This document shows, piece after piece, positions 36,269 to 47,954 of a DNA stretch of 64,000 nucleotides. A program made the position numbers and the translations under genes. The stretch comes from Ephydatia muelleri (taxonomy: Eukaryota > Porifera > Demospongiae > Spongillida > Spongillidae). The stretch's first letter is position 1, and each line of letters opens with the position of its first letter. The notes below the pieces were generated by a model. It worked only from the letters and a program-made list of their open reading frames with translations, searched no databases and was not told the DNA's origin. The stretch lies in NCBI GenBank assembly GCA_013339895.1, contig JABACO010000003.1:16315216-16379215 (forward strand). Direction: 5' to 3'.

Positions 36269-36925
36269 GTTTCTCCCTGTTTGAGCCCAACTCTCGCACA
36301 CTAGCAGAGTATGGAGTGAGGCTTGAAAAAGCAATTCTTAGGGATAGTGAGCTTCTGAGTGAAGTAAACAATGCTTTTTGCAATAGCCATCCATTGCTAG
36401 CTCAAAAGGTTGTTACAAGATCTGCCCGTGCAGCAGTAAGTAAGATTAGTGCAGATGCATTACTTGCTAAAGCACTCAGTGTACGAAGATCACAGGCAGG
36501 GTCACTGCTAAAAACTATCCGTAAGGTTTATGCAAAGAAGTTGCAAGAGAGTGATATTTTAGTCGGGCATAGGTTTCATACTGCTGGGGCTGAACCTTAC
36601 TTCTTTGATAATTCAAAGTGCGTCGAGGAGAACCGTGCTGCTAAAAGGCAGCGATATCAAGAGGATGTCGAGGAGAACCGTGCTGCTAAAAGGCAGCGAT
36701 ATCAAGAGGACGTCGAGAAGAACCGTGCTGCTAAAAGGCAGCGATATCAAGAGGACGTCGAGGAGAACCGCGCTGCTAAAAGGCAGAAATACGAGGACAA
36801 TTCGGCTGCCATTAAGGCATCTGAAAGGAATCGGTATTGGAATGACCCCGCTGTCCGATTGGCTAAACGTGCTGTCGAGAGGAAGCAGTATCGCAGGGGT
36901 CACCGAACTATCACTACCACCCAAA
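36269..36925 (+). CDS. Conserved composite-element exon with AAKRQRYQE repeats
   Basis: It has acceptor cttctcccatatag and donor caaag/gtatgt and is open throughout. The first half (FSLFEPNSRTLAEYG, RDSELLSEVNNAF, QKVVTRSARAAVSK, DILVGHRFHTAGAEPYFF) is a compact conserved region. The second half has four 15-residue units like VEENRAAKRQRYQED, then RNRYWNDPAVRLAKRA, and ends RRGHRTITTTQR. It is basic and probably nucleic-acid binding or coiled coil. The first half resembles a region I associate with Helitron/PIF1-type genes, but no helicase is present. This is the least damaged copy in the window. Confidence 0.5.
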
Positions 36926-37561
36926 GGTATGTCATGGCATGTTGTATTGCACTAGCATTAAAAAGCTATAGGAAGATGTGCATGCAACATGTGTACAGCA
37001 CGCATGTAAGGGATCTGCACAAAACCATTCACTTCACATGTAAAGCATGCATGGTGACCCAACTGTTGTGTACAGTACATGTAGTCCTTTCTCCTTTGTG
37101 ACCTGTCTATTGAATATTGGGGTGTCATCCTTAATCTGATGTACAAAAAGGCTTCCTTATCTGATGTACAACGGTAGCCCGCCTGCAACTGTGTATGAAT
37201 TTAATTGCATTTGCTAGGGTTGAGCAGTAGACCTCAATGGTAGGTGTGTAGTGGCAGAGGAGATAGGGGACAGAGATAAGGATACCATGCACCCCTTGAA
37301 ATAGAAATGTACAAATGAGTGTCGCAAGCTCACTAGTGAAGAAGTAGCATTTGTGTTGAGGACAAAGTCACTGTTCCAAATGTCCATTCATCATTGGAGG
37401 GGAGGTCATTCCCATGTAAACATTGTTAACACCTTTTAATTTGGAGCAGAACAACTTCCTCCAATTTCAGCACAATGGCACCTTTGGGGGGTCATGAGTT
37501 ATGCAGACCAATCCAGTGAATAGTGATAAAATTGGACCAATAGAATTTTAGCACAGCTGGC

Positions 37562-37563
<2 letters not shown>

Positions 37564-37656
<93 letters not shown>
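37564..37656. repeat. (CA)n microsatellite
   Basis: About 46 CA dinucleotides. Two flanking sentences of sequence repeat (gaccaatagaatttagcac-like at 37,532 and 37,722), so the array sits inside a short direct duplication. Confidence 0.95.
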
Positions 37657-38326
37657 CCACTCCCCCTTATCTGTGAGGTCATGAATATGTAGACCAATTT
37701 GTGATGTACCAATGAAATTGGACCAATAGAATTATAGCACAGCCGGCACACATTTAATGTATAAAAGCGACTCACCTGCCAAATAGAGCACTTTGCTTGC
37801 TGAGAATGAAAAAGGTAAAAACTAAATCCTTGCACTTTGTTTCTATACTCTCTGTCAGATGCAGTGCTGCCCCCCTACTGTCCGCCGCCAGCAGTAGCAG
37901 CGCTTCCCCCACCACCAGCAGCAGCAGCAGCAGCAGCGCTGCCCCCACCACCAGCAGCAGCAGCAGCAAGCAGCAGCAGCAGCAGCAGCAGCGCTGCCCA
38001 CACCGCCAGCAGCAGGAGCAGAAGCAGCAGGAGCACCGCTACAGTATTGGCACCAGTGCCCCTACCACCACTTCGCCTGCTGCCACCCTGGCCACTGCCA
38101 CCACCCACCCGCATGGCTCCCATGGCCTGAACCAGGCTGCCGAGGTCAGAGACGAGGCTTGGGGAGAGGAAGAAGACAAGCAAGGGGAACCGTACAGTAC
38201 ATTAAAAACTCATATATTTATAATTTCAATTATTAAATTGTTTAACCTCCCTCCTTTCGAAAATTAAAATGAATTTGTGACAACATTTAAAGACGCGCTA
38301 CTACGACAGGGGAAAAAACTAATGAA

Positions 38327-38622
38327 ACAAGTAAATAAAAACATTCTCTAACGATAAAGTTGTTGGTATATAGGATTGACCAATGGTGGTGTAAAAAGCA
38401 CGGAAACAAGAGTGACAAAAATTTGACTGGAAAATTGAAATAGGCCTATATTTAGCACACTAACGTTATAACAGTACATGCCTGAGTAATGGGCTAAATA
38501 TAGGCCTATTTCAATTTTCCAGTCAAATTTTTGTCACTCTTGTTTCCGTGCTTTTTACACCACCATTGGTCAATCCTATATACCAACAACTTTATCGTTA
38601 GAGAATGTTTTTATTTACTTGT
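38327..38622. repeat. 296-bp palindrome with inverted spacer, copy C
   Basis: The arms match 1,431-1,726. The spacer (gcacactaacgttataacag onward) is the reverse complement of the spacer at 1,561-1,597 and 45,246-45,282, with one substitution. Confidence 0.95.
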
Positions 38623-38957
38623 AATGCTTACGTGCATTTGCATTCTTGGGTCAAGTCTACCCATTAGCCGGGATCGTATATCATTCGTGCATGGCGGGCG
38701 TCCATAAAGCTAGGCCGCCTCATGCATGATTGCGATTACGTCCTCACGTGATGTACTTACTAGAAATAACATACGCACGCCCATGCAGCGCATTAATTGT
38801 TATGCATGCGGATACAACCACACTCTGCACATCATGCAAGTTAATTGTTGTGCACGTGGCGGCGCTTATACATTTACAGCCCAACTAAGCATTTCATCGA
38901 TAGATACAATCCACCCACCAGAGATAATATCTAATCTCTATGGTCCACACGCCATAT

Positions 38958-39617
38958 TTAGTACATTGTGGCTAGTGTAACCAATATGAAGAAAGTAGTA
39001 CATAACCAATCCGTCGTCGCAGCTCTTGGTTGAGCTCCGCTACCCGTGAACAATGAATTTGTACACCCTGACTGTTGCGTCATGTTGCAAGCAGCGTACT
39101 TGTCTTGATAGGTGAGACCGCAGCAGCCCGAGTACGCTTTTACGTCCTGCAACGCTGAGGTACAGTTGCTGGTACACGAGGTCGCATTGCTAGCAGGGCA
39201 CTTCTCAGTGACGGTCGTTGCGAGTTGCGTGAAGGTAGTCCCGTTGCGCACCGTTAAGCAGTCCGTTCCGTTGACCGTACCGCAGTACAGGTCAAAATGA
39301 AAATCGGCTGAACTTTTATCAAAGCACTCTGCGAGAAGGTCATAAAGCGATTGGCACTGCGTGATGCAAATTCCATGGGCCACTGCAGCACTAGCCGCTA
39401 AGCCGGCGGCGAGGAGATTGTTTGCCGCTTGCACGCAGACTGGACTTACTGAGGGAACCTTAGTCGAATCTATAGCACTGCTTCCATATGCCAGCTTAGT
39501 CGACATATAGGTACATTCATCTGAAGATCGTCGCTCAACCCTCGCCGAAAAGACTAGGTGAGGTAAAGAGATCGCCATTAGTATACAAATTATGACCCTG
39601 ACCCTCATTTCAGCCAT
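38958..39617 (-). CDS. Secreted cysteine-rich protein, probably GPI-anchored
   Basis: A single exon of 219 residues. A TATA box (catatataaaacc on the minus strand, about 39,656-39,667) lies some 45 bases before the ATG at 39,617, which has a strong context (atcATGG). This excludes the longer in-frame reading, which would start upstream of or inside the TATA box. An N-terminal signal peptide is clear (MRVRVIICILMAISLPHLVF). The mature part has about 14 Cys, many in close pairs (CGTVNGTDC, CTSNCTS, GCCGL), and five N-glycosylation sequons. The C-terminus (TTDWLCTTFFILVTLATMY) is a short hydrophobic tail without a cytoplasmic extension, as in GPI-anchored proteins. The family was not recognised. 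It is intact and likely expressed. Confidence 0.75.
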   Translation of the reverse strand: MAEMRVRVIICILMAISLPHLVFSARVERRSSDECTYMSTKLAYGSSAIDSTKVPSVSPVCVQAANNLLAAGLAASAAVAHGICITQCQSLYDLLAECFDKSSADFHFDLYCGTVNGTDCLTVRNGTTFTQLATTVTEKCPASNATSCTSNCTSALQDVKAYSGCCGLTYQDKYAACNMTQQSGCTNSLFTGSGAQPRAATTDWLCTTFFILVTLATMY

Positions 39618-39655
39618 GATTTGATCGGCAGCTTTTGTAAATTGGTGCATGCTGG

Positions 39656-39667
39656 TTTTATATATGT
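39656..39667 (-). promoter_or_regulatory. TATA box of the cysteine-rich protein gene
   Basis: The minus-strand catatataaaa lies 40-50 bases upstream of the chosen ATG, consistent with a start site about 25-30 bases downstream of the box. Confidence 0.6.
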
Positions 39668-39939
39668 ATAGCACTCGCCAAATTGAACCAAGTTGTATAA
39701 TTAGAGTTTACCACAACCAAGCAAAGACGGCATGCGGCGCGGAGTAATATAGGCAATATACGATACGAATGGAATTAAGTTCAAAGCTTGAGCCTTACGC
39801 TACTTTACGCGTAAGATTAGGAACGTGATAAAACTTTTTGGGCTCGATTTGGCGAACGCTACATATGATGCCAGCATACATTATCATCACCAGAGAACAT
39901 ATTGAAAATAAATAATGACGAACCGTACTTTATATTTAG

Positions 39940-41064
39940 TGTTTCACATGAGGTATGTCTGCAGCACCACTGTTTGTGGAACTGAGGATCTGCCAGGGCT
40001 GATTGTGATTAGAGTGGTGTCCTTCCTGGTACTGGAAGCCATCCCAGTTTCTGCTCTGCCTGAGCCCAGCACCGCAAGCCATGGGAAGACTTCAACCCTG
40101 TGTATTGTGCCAGGGGCAGGCTGTCAGGTATGGTCAGAATGGGAATGCTCATTCTTTGGTTGCAATAGAATTTATTTCTACTTTGTGTGTACGATGTACA
40201 CAACAAATCTAAACCTTACCTTGCATGGGAGGCGTAGCTTGCATCACCATTTCCATCATTGACTTACCACGATGAAAATGGTGAGGTTACGCTACCTGGA
40301 CTTCGAGGCAGTAATGGCTGACTCGACTTGCTTTTGCCGCTGTCAGAGCTCTTAGATTATGTGTGAGAGAATCACACACAAAATAGTAATTTGGGCTTTG
40401 ATGATGGTGAAGAAAAGAGTCGTCAAGACTTTGAGACAGTCTAGGCTGAGCAATTCAAATGAATACTAAAATTAATAAGAAATGAACTGAATACACAATA
40501 GCTGCAATGAAAATGAACAGTATACTCCATACAGATGCAGTAAATGAGAAATTAGCTAACAGCCACGTGAATTACGGTATATATGAGTGAGGTCACACGT
40601 GCAGCAAGCATTCTCAGTGTCGTTAAAAATGCATACAAACATTGACTATTGTTTTTATTTTCACTGCTGATCAACCTTACCTTACCTACCAGCTGCTTGA
40701 AAAAGAGAGTGGTGTGAAACAAATAAGCACTAGACTACCTTGCTGTGTTATTATACACTACTCTGTGAGTCAATATTGTTTACATATGGCGGGTTATTTG
40801 TTGCTTTCTCTGTATTGATGCCAATGTATATGTATTAGGTGTGTGTGGTGCTCACAGTTTTGCTCAATGCATTGTTGTTATGGTATGTTTGGCGAGTGAC
40901 TTTGCAATATTTAGTGTTCAGTTGTATGTGTTAAACGTGCTCACTTTGCCAGTAATGTGTGCTGCGTGGTGTAGAATGTGTGTGAACACAGGGTGGAACC
41001 AAGGCCCTCCCAATCTTCATGAGTAATCTGTGCAACATTACTATTGGCTATTTCCCTCTCCCCC

Positions 41065-41095
<31 letters not shown>

Positions 41096-42300
41096 ATGAG
41101 GTATGTCTGCAGCATCACTGTTTGTGGAACTGAGGATCTGCCAGGGCTGATTGTGATTAGTGTGGTGTCCTTCCTGGCACTGGAAGCCATCCCAGTTTCT
41201 GCTCTGCCTGAGCCCAGCACAAGCCATAGGAAGACTTCTACCCTACTGTGTATTGTGCCAGGGGCAGGCTGTCAGGTATGGTCAGAATGAGAAAGCTCAT
41301 TCTTTGGTTGCAATAGAATATGCCTTGTGTGTACGATGTACACAAATCTAAACCTTACCTTGATCCTTGGGAGGCGTAGCTTGCATCACCATTTCCATCA
41401 TTGACTTACCACGATGGAAATGGTGAGGTTACGCTACCTGGACTTCGCCAGGCAGTAATGGCTGACTTAACTTGCTCTTGCCGCTGTCAGAGCTCTTAGA
41501 TTATGTGTGAGAGAATCACACACAAAATAGTAATTTGGGCTTTGATGATGGTGCACGTGTGACCTCACCTCATATATACCGTAATTCACGTGGCAACTGA
41601 TTAGCTAATTTCTCATTTACTACATCTGTATAGAGTATACTGTTCATTTTCATTGCAGCTAGCCTGCTATTGTGTATTCAGTTCATTTCTTATTAATTTT
41701 AGTATTCATTTGAATTGCACAGCCTGGATTGTCTCAAAGTCTTGACGACTCTTTTCTTCAGCAAGCATTCTCTCTGTGTCGTTAAAAATGCATACAAACA
41801 TTGACTATTGTTTTTATTTTCCCTGCTGATCAACCTTACAATATCTACCAGCTGCTTGAAAAAGAGAGTGGTGTGAAACAAATAAGCACTAGACTACCTT
41901 GCTGTGTTATTATACACTACTCTGTGAGTCAATATTGTTTACATATGGCGGGTTGTTTGTTGCTTTCTCTGTATTGATGCCAATGTATATGTATTAGGTG
42001 TGTGATTGGTGCTCACAGTTTTGCTCAATGCATTGTTGTTATGGTATGTTTGGCGGCAGAGTGACTTTGCAATATTTAGTGTTCAGCTGTATGTGTTAAT
42101 TGTTTTCACTTTGCCAGTTATGTGTGCTGTGTGGTGTGGCATGTATGATCTGGTGTTGTGTGAGTGTGAACATTGCAATGTTTTGCGCTGTGTGGTGTAG
42201 TGTGCACACGTGGTGTGGTGCATGCAGGCCATGTGGTGTGCATTGTTTTGATAGTGACTTTGTGCTATGTGTTCATAGTGGTATCTGTTAGACCAGAGCA
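39940..42300. repeat. Direct duplication of about 1.1 kb with one inverted internal segment
   Basis: 39,947 to about 41,000 and 41,096 to about 42,150 match in direct orientation (acatgaggtatgtctgcagc onward), except that 40,410-40,602 and 41,554-41,759 are reverse complements of each other while their flanks are collinear. The duplicate begins next to a C run and CA tract (41,060-41,094). Neither copy has a convincing gene. Confidence 0.85.
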
Positions 42301-43016
42301 ATGGTAGACAAAGTTGTCTAGTTTATAGGCAGCTGTACATAATAGAACCATGTGTAGTGTGTGATAGCGATTAGCAGGCCGGTATATCATACAGATACAA
42401 TACAGGCTTGTTCATGATTTTACAAAAGTTCCAGAATCTGAACCTGCGTCAGCAGGTTCAATATAGGATTGATTGAGGAATGATGAATGTCATTAAAAAT
42501 TTTAAATCGCGTCGGGAGGGACAACGGAGAAACGGATCACTTATCTCGTTGCAGCAATCGAACGACAACACCAAGATCTACGTTTTCATGCTAGTTTCAT
42601 GTCATTAAACTATGCGCTTCCAGACAAACAAAGAACCTGCTTCTCGTGCCCATTCCCAAAAAAATTGTTCGTCGTCGTCGTCGTCGTCGTCTTCTTCTTC
42701 CTTAGGAAGGTATAACTCGAGCTACGAACGGTTTTAAAGAACGACAATAGTACCAATCTCTTCAGAATTTACCGGCACGTTATCCCAGCATGTCAGTTGG
42801 ACACATCACATCTAGAAAGAAACTACAGCGAGAAATACCTTATTTGGTTGCAAGTTCTATGGCCATCTAGCAAGTTCTAGCAAGTTCTTAATAAAATGTA
42901 TAATTTTAGGGAGTATAAATACTCCAACAGGCACTAAATTTATTTGGTGTACCTATTATTATATCGCAGTTTAGTCGTTACTTAATACTTTGGCTAGTGA
43001 AGTTGTTTTTCTAAAA

Positions 43017-43613
43017 ATGCCTTCGCGTAATCAAAAGAAGAGATCTAAGCAACGAGCGGAATACCTCCAAAAACGAGAAGATATTTTATCACAAGAGAAC
43101 AAGGCTAAAGCCCGAGCGCGCTACAAGGCCGACCCTGAAAAGAAGAAGGCCTCTGTACGCGACACCTACAAGGCCGACCCAGAAAAGAAGAAGGCCTCTG
43201 TACGCGACACCTACATGGCCGACCCAGAAAAGAAGAAGGCCTCTGTACGCGATCCGACACCTACAAGGCCGACCCAGAAAAGAAGAAGGCCTATGTGCGC
43301 GACACCTACAAGGCCGACCCTGAAAAGAAGAAGGCCTCTGTACGCGACACCTACAACGCAAATGCTGTATCTAAGCGTGCTGCTAAAAGGCAGCGATATC
43401 AAGAGGGCGTCGAGGAGAACCGTGCTGCTAAAAGGCAGCGATATCAAGAGGGCGTCGAGGAGAACCGTGCTGCTAAAAGGCAGCGATATCGAGAGGGCCT
43501 CGAGGAGAACCGTGCTGCTAAAAGGCGGATATACAGGGGCAATTCAGCTACCATTAAGGCAGCTAGAAGGAGTCGGTATTGGAAGGGTCGTAGAACTACC
43601 ACTACCACCCAAA
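43017..43613 (+). pseudogene. KADPEKK/AAKRQRYQE repeat exon, one frameshift
   Basis: MPSRNQKKRSKQRAEYLQKR leads into 33-base KADPEKKKASVRD units. A five-base insertion near 43,251 (gatccga where other units have ga) shifts the frame, after which further units, three to four AAKRQRYQEGVEEN units and RTTTTTQR follow in the second frame up to the donor gtatgtta. Apart from this shift the exon is intact, so the damage is recent or the shift is an assembly error. Confidence 0.65.
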
Positions 43614-43904
43614 GGTATGTTATAAATAGCATGCTGTATGTAGGAAGATGTGCATGCAACATGTGTACAGTACGCATGTAAGGGATCTGCACAAAACCAT
43701 TCACTTCACATGTCATGGTGACCCAACTGTTGTATATTGTCCTTTGTGACCTAATATTGGGGTGTCATCCTTAATCTGATGTACAAAAGGGCTTCCGTAT
43801 CTGATGTACAACGGCAGCCCGCCTGCAACTGTGTATGAATTTAATTGCATTTGCTAGGGTAGAGCACTGAAAATTACTGCAACTATATCCTTCTCCCATA
43901 TAGC

Positions 43905-44433
43905 TACTCCTTGTATGAACCCAAATCTCATGCACTAATGGAGTATAATGGTGGTCTTGAAAAAGCTATTCTTAGGGATAGTGAGCTTCTAAGTGAAGTA
44001 AAGGATGCCTTTTGTAAGTCTCATCCATTGCTAGCTCAAAAGGTTGTTACAAGATCTGCCTGTGCAGCAGTAAGTAAGATTGGTGCAGATACATTGGTTT
44101 CTAAAGCACTGAGTGTACGAAGAGCAAAAGCAGGGTCATTGCTAAACACTATCCAGGAAGTTAATGCATTGAAATTAGAAGAAAATGATATTTTAGTTGG
44201 GCATGGTATCATACTGCTGGCTCTCTGCCCCCATGGCGGCTAGATGCAGTGCTGCCCCCCCTATCGTCCGCCACCAGCAGTAGCAGTAGCACTGCCCCCA
44301 CCCCCACCACCAGCAGCAGCAGAGCTACCCCCACCACCAGCAGCAGAGAGCTGCCCCCACCGCCAGCAGCAGCAGAGCTACCCGAGAGGAAGCGGTATCG
44401 CAGGGGTCACCGAACTACCACTACCACCCAAAG
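43905..44433 (+). pseudogene. Conserved exon 2 of composite element, truncated
   Basis: This is the duplicate of 215-747. It is open from YSLYEPK to DILVGH, then a TAG at 44,241-44,243. A CAG/CCA cassette has replaced the region that in copy C codes AAKRQRYQE repeats. The terminal TTTTTQR and donor remain. Confidence 0.6.
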
Positions 44434-45115
44434 GTATGTGATGGCATGTTGTATTGCACTAGCATTAAAAAGCTATAGGAAGATGTGCATGCAACATGTG
44501 TACAGCACGCATGTAAGGGATCTGCACAAAACCATTCACTTCACATGTAAAGCATGCATGGTGATCAACTGTCCTTTGTGACCTGTCTATTGAATATTGG
44601 GGTGTCATCCTTAATCTGATGCACAAAAAGGCTTCCTTATCTGATGTAAAAAAAGCTTTTGTCACAATGTTTTGACTACAATCAGCAGCAGCGCTGCCCC
44701 GCCTACACCAGCAGTAGCAGTGCCCCCACCAGCAGCAGCAGCAGAGCTGCCCCCACCGCCACCAGCAGTAGCAGCAGAGCTGCCGCCACCAGCAGAGGCA
44801 GGAGCATTGCTACCTGCACCAGCCCCACTACCGGCACAAGCAGTATTGACACCAGTGCCCCCACCACCACTTCGCCTGCTGCTCCCCTGGCCGCTGCCAC
44901 CACCACCCACATGGCTCCCATGGCCAGAACCAGGCCGCCGCGGCCATAGAAGAGGCTGGGGGAGACATAGAGGACAAGGCCGAACAGTAAATAACATTTA
45001 GAACTCCTATACATATAATTTCTATTATTAAAATGTTAAACCTCCCTCCCTCCCTTTGAAAATTAAAATCAATTTGTGACCACTTATAAAGACGCCAGAG
45101 GAAAAAACTGATGAA

Positions 45116-45411
45116 ACAAGTAAATAAAAACATTCTCTAACGAGAAAGTTGTTGGTATATAGGATTGACCAATGGTGGTGTAAAAAGCACGGAAACAAGA
45201 GTGACAGAAGTTTGACTGGAAAATTGAAATAGGCCTATATTTAGCCCATTACTCAGGCATGTACTGTTACAACGTTAGTGTGCTAAATATAGGCCTATTT
45301 CAATTTTCCAGTCAAACTTCTGTCACTCTTGTTTCCGTGCTTTTTACACCACCATTGGTCAATCCTATATACCAACAACTTTCTCGTTAGAGAATGTTTT
45401 TATTTACTTGT
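45116..45411. repeat. 296-bp palindrome, 3' end of copy B
   Basis: Identical in layout to 1,431-1,726 because of the duplication. Confidence 0.95.
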
Positions 45412-47954
45412 AAAAAGAATTCCATCAAAGATTCAGTGACTGTAATGAAATTTGAGATTTACACATGTACCTCATACAATTAATCACACAATAGACCAAT
45501 TGGTTTCCAACCACTGTGGTTTAATATGAATACAGCACTAAGCAAAGCAATTATCTTTTTTGGGAAGGCATTGCTAGTCACTCAAAAATAGAGGCAGTGC
45601 CTCAATAAAAAGGGCAAAGCACACATAGTTCTAGCAAGGTGCAGAATCTTGCTAGAACTAGCTAGCTGCAATACCTGGGTGTATACAACTGAACCCCTGA
45701 GATGACTTACAGAACATTAGGCATTAATATAGCGGTAATACATATCATGAATATCCTATATCTTAAAAACAGAATGACGATATCTGTATCCGTGGACGTG
45801 GTTTTCGATTGAGCGTTTTAAAACGCGTTGCCTTCACTCGCCCGATGGCATATCTCCATACAGAATTTGACCCCAACGATGAAGTCATTAAAAACACGCG
45901 CGTCTAAACGAGACTCCCGAAGATCAGATCGTTTAATTTGTTGTTTAAATCTAACGAGCAGACAAAAACCGCTCGGTTGTAGAGAACTAAATGGTACTGC
46001 CATCCTCGTACCCAGCTCTCCTTCCTCTTCTTCTTGACCACGCATAACTCGGGACAGGAACACTTTTAAAGAAGGACAATTACGCCAATAGCTTCAGAAT
46101 TGGTCAACATTTTCGCATTTGTGAGCAAATAATCTGATCTAAGTATTGGCAGTTGACTACCAAATAAGTACAAAACGCTATACTCGTGTCTGACAGGATT
46201 ATTGGCACAAGATAAGTTTAAAATTTTGTCCTTACCAAGCAAGAAAACTACAAGGAGCCAGTAGCAATTAATGTTATCTAATCTAACGTATACGGTCTAC
46301 GATGGAAAATAACAATACACGCCAATGATTTGAATCCGATACGGATCCGGTAAAAACAGTCCGCAAAGCCGCCGATGTGGCGGAGACGCGTTTCTGTACA
46401 TGTAGCGTAATAGCTTTCAATGGGTATGTCTTGCCCAAGACTACTAGACTTTACAGGCCGTAGGAGCCGGTCAGGCATTCGGGGCTATGACCTGACCACT
46501 TTTCGCGCAAGGTTCACCTCGAGAAACGGCTGAAAACGACATAAACATGCGTGCATACAGGTACCAATGGCTAATAAGCCATTGCTTTTGCTTATAGAAC
46601 CCAGTAACAGGGCCATCCTGGTGGCTCCACCTCCAAGGAGATGCTACCATCCGTTGATTCTGTGGTTTCTATATTTCTTCGTCTGCAGAGGAGTCAAGCT
46701 GTGTGGAAGAACAGAAATATTTATTTGTATCCCTGAGGTCAAAATCGAACTCGGACACTGGGCAGGTCCTAGATAGTTTGTTTATGTTTATAGTATGTAA
46801 TGCTGGTTTGTGTTTCTTTTTCATTTTTCTGTATTGTGCATGGTGAGCTCACTCAATGTGTTTATTGTAGAATGTTTTTTATTTTTTGGAGTAATGAAAA
46901 GGTCTGTGGGATCCATATACATGTATGCTTCTGGCCAATAAGCTTTGTACGTGCTGTACGTTTGGCTCGCTTTGTTTCTAGCGATGTCTCTGCTTATCAG
47001 AGCCTTGAACTGTTCAGGGACCGGTTTGGGAAGCGGGAGGAAGAAAGAAACTGTTACGCGGTCTGATTTAGGTCTGGTAGGTTGTCCAAATTTTGCGCAT
47101 TCTTTTTACCAGTCTTCCTCCCATTGTTTTTGTAGTTTTTCAAAATTACGTACAATTGTATATAGGCTCTTTTTCTTTATTGAGGTTACAGTGTTACAGG
47201 GTTTTCTGTAGTTTATCGAGCTTTTCTTGTACATGTATATGTACGTTCTGTCGGACTTGTTCGGCTAAGGATACTGTTTTGATTGGACTTACAGTTTTCA
47301 TAGAGCATTGAATATACACAAAACACAAGTCACCAATGAATAACACAGTATAACATACGATGTCATGTGCTGTTTTCATTTTCTCCATGGTCACACAACA
47401 CTTTTTGTCACAGTTCAAAACCTTTCCAAAAATCGCAACTAGTTTCGGAACCGTCTGATACGTTCCTTCTTCAAAAAATGTCCAATCAAAACAGTAATGC
47501 TTGATAGTTGTGTATAACAATCAGTTTGATTCATTTTATTTCTCTTTGATTGTGCCATTTCAACCGTTACTTTTGTTTGCAGTGAGTGATTAGTTTACTG
47601 TCTCGTACATCACACGAAACCAACAGGTGTTAAATTATCAGTACATAAACATTAGGTGTGAAACATTTGAAACTTAGCTGAAACCTTTGAATTTGAACAA
47701 TTTACTATCCGCCGGTAAATAAGTAATATCATCTTGCAGCAAAGATCCAAAGAACTAGTAAAGAGATTTGATAATGCGACCAAGCTAGCTATAGGTGCAC
47801 GTGAAGGTATTTAAAAAGTTAGAACATGCTCTACATGCACTTGTGTACATGCAGTGACTATGCAAGAAGAGAAACTGAGCAGAAGTATTGCAATTGAGTA
47901 ATACCGCATATTTCTATAATTGGAATGCTATTTAAAACCTACATGTAACTCTTC

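Larger units (their letters stand above)
36223..38622 (+). mobile_element. Composite palindrome element, copy C
   Basis: The order is: acceptor and conserved exon (36,269-36,925), intron-like sequence shared with copy B (to about 37,220), a unique stretch with a (CA)n tract, the Pro/Ala cassette (37,860-38,190) and the terminal palindrome (38,327-38,622). The first, KADPEKK-coding exon is not visible upstream, and the left boundary is unclear. Confidence 0.55.
42436..45411 (+). mobile_element. Composite palindrome element, copy B (fullest)
   Basis: It begins with the same stem-loop end as copy A and has the same leader. It has a first exon (43,017-43,613), an intron (43,614-43,904), a conserved second exon, two Pro/Ala/Ser cassettes and the terminal palindrome at 45,116-45,411. 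It is the longest copy (2,976 bp) and shows the unit's order. From 43,689 onward it is also part of the 11-kb duplication. Confidence 0.7.

Noticed and set aside
39617-39674. Longer N-terminus for the Cys-rich secreted protein
   Set aside because: It would begin at a GTG and read through the TATA box. The ATG at 39,617 is followed directly by the signal peptide.
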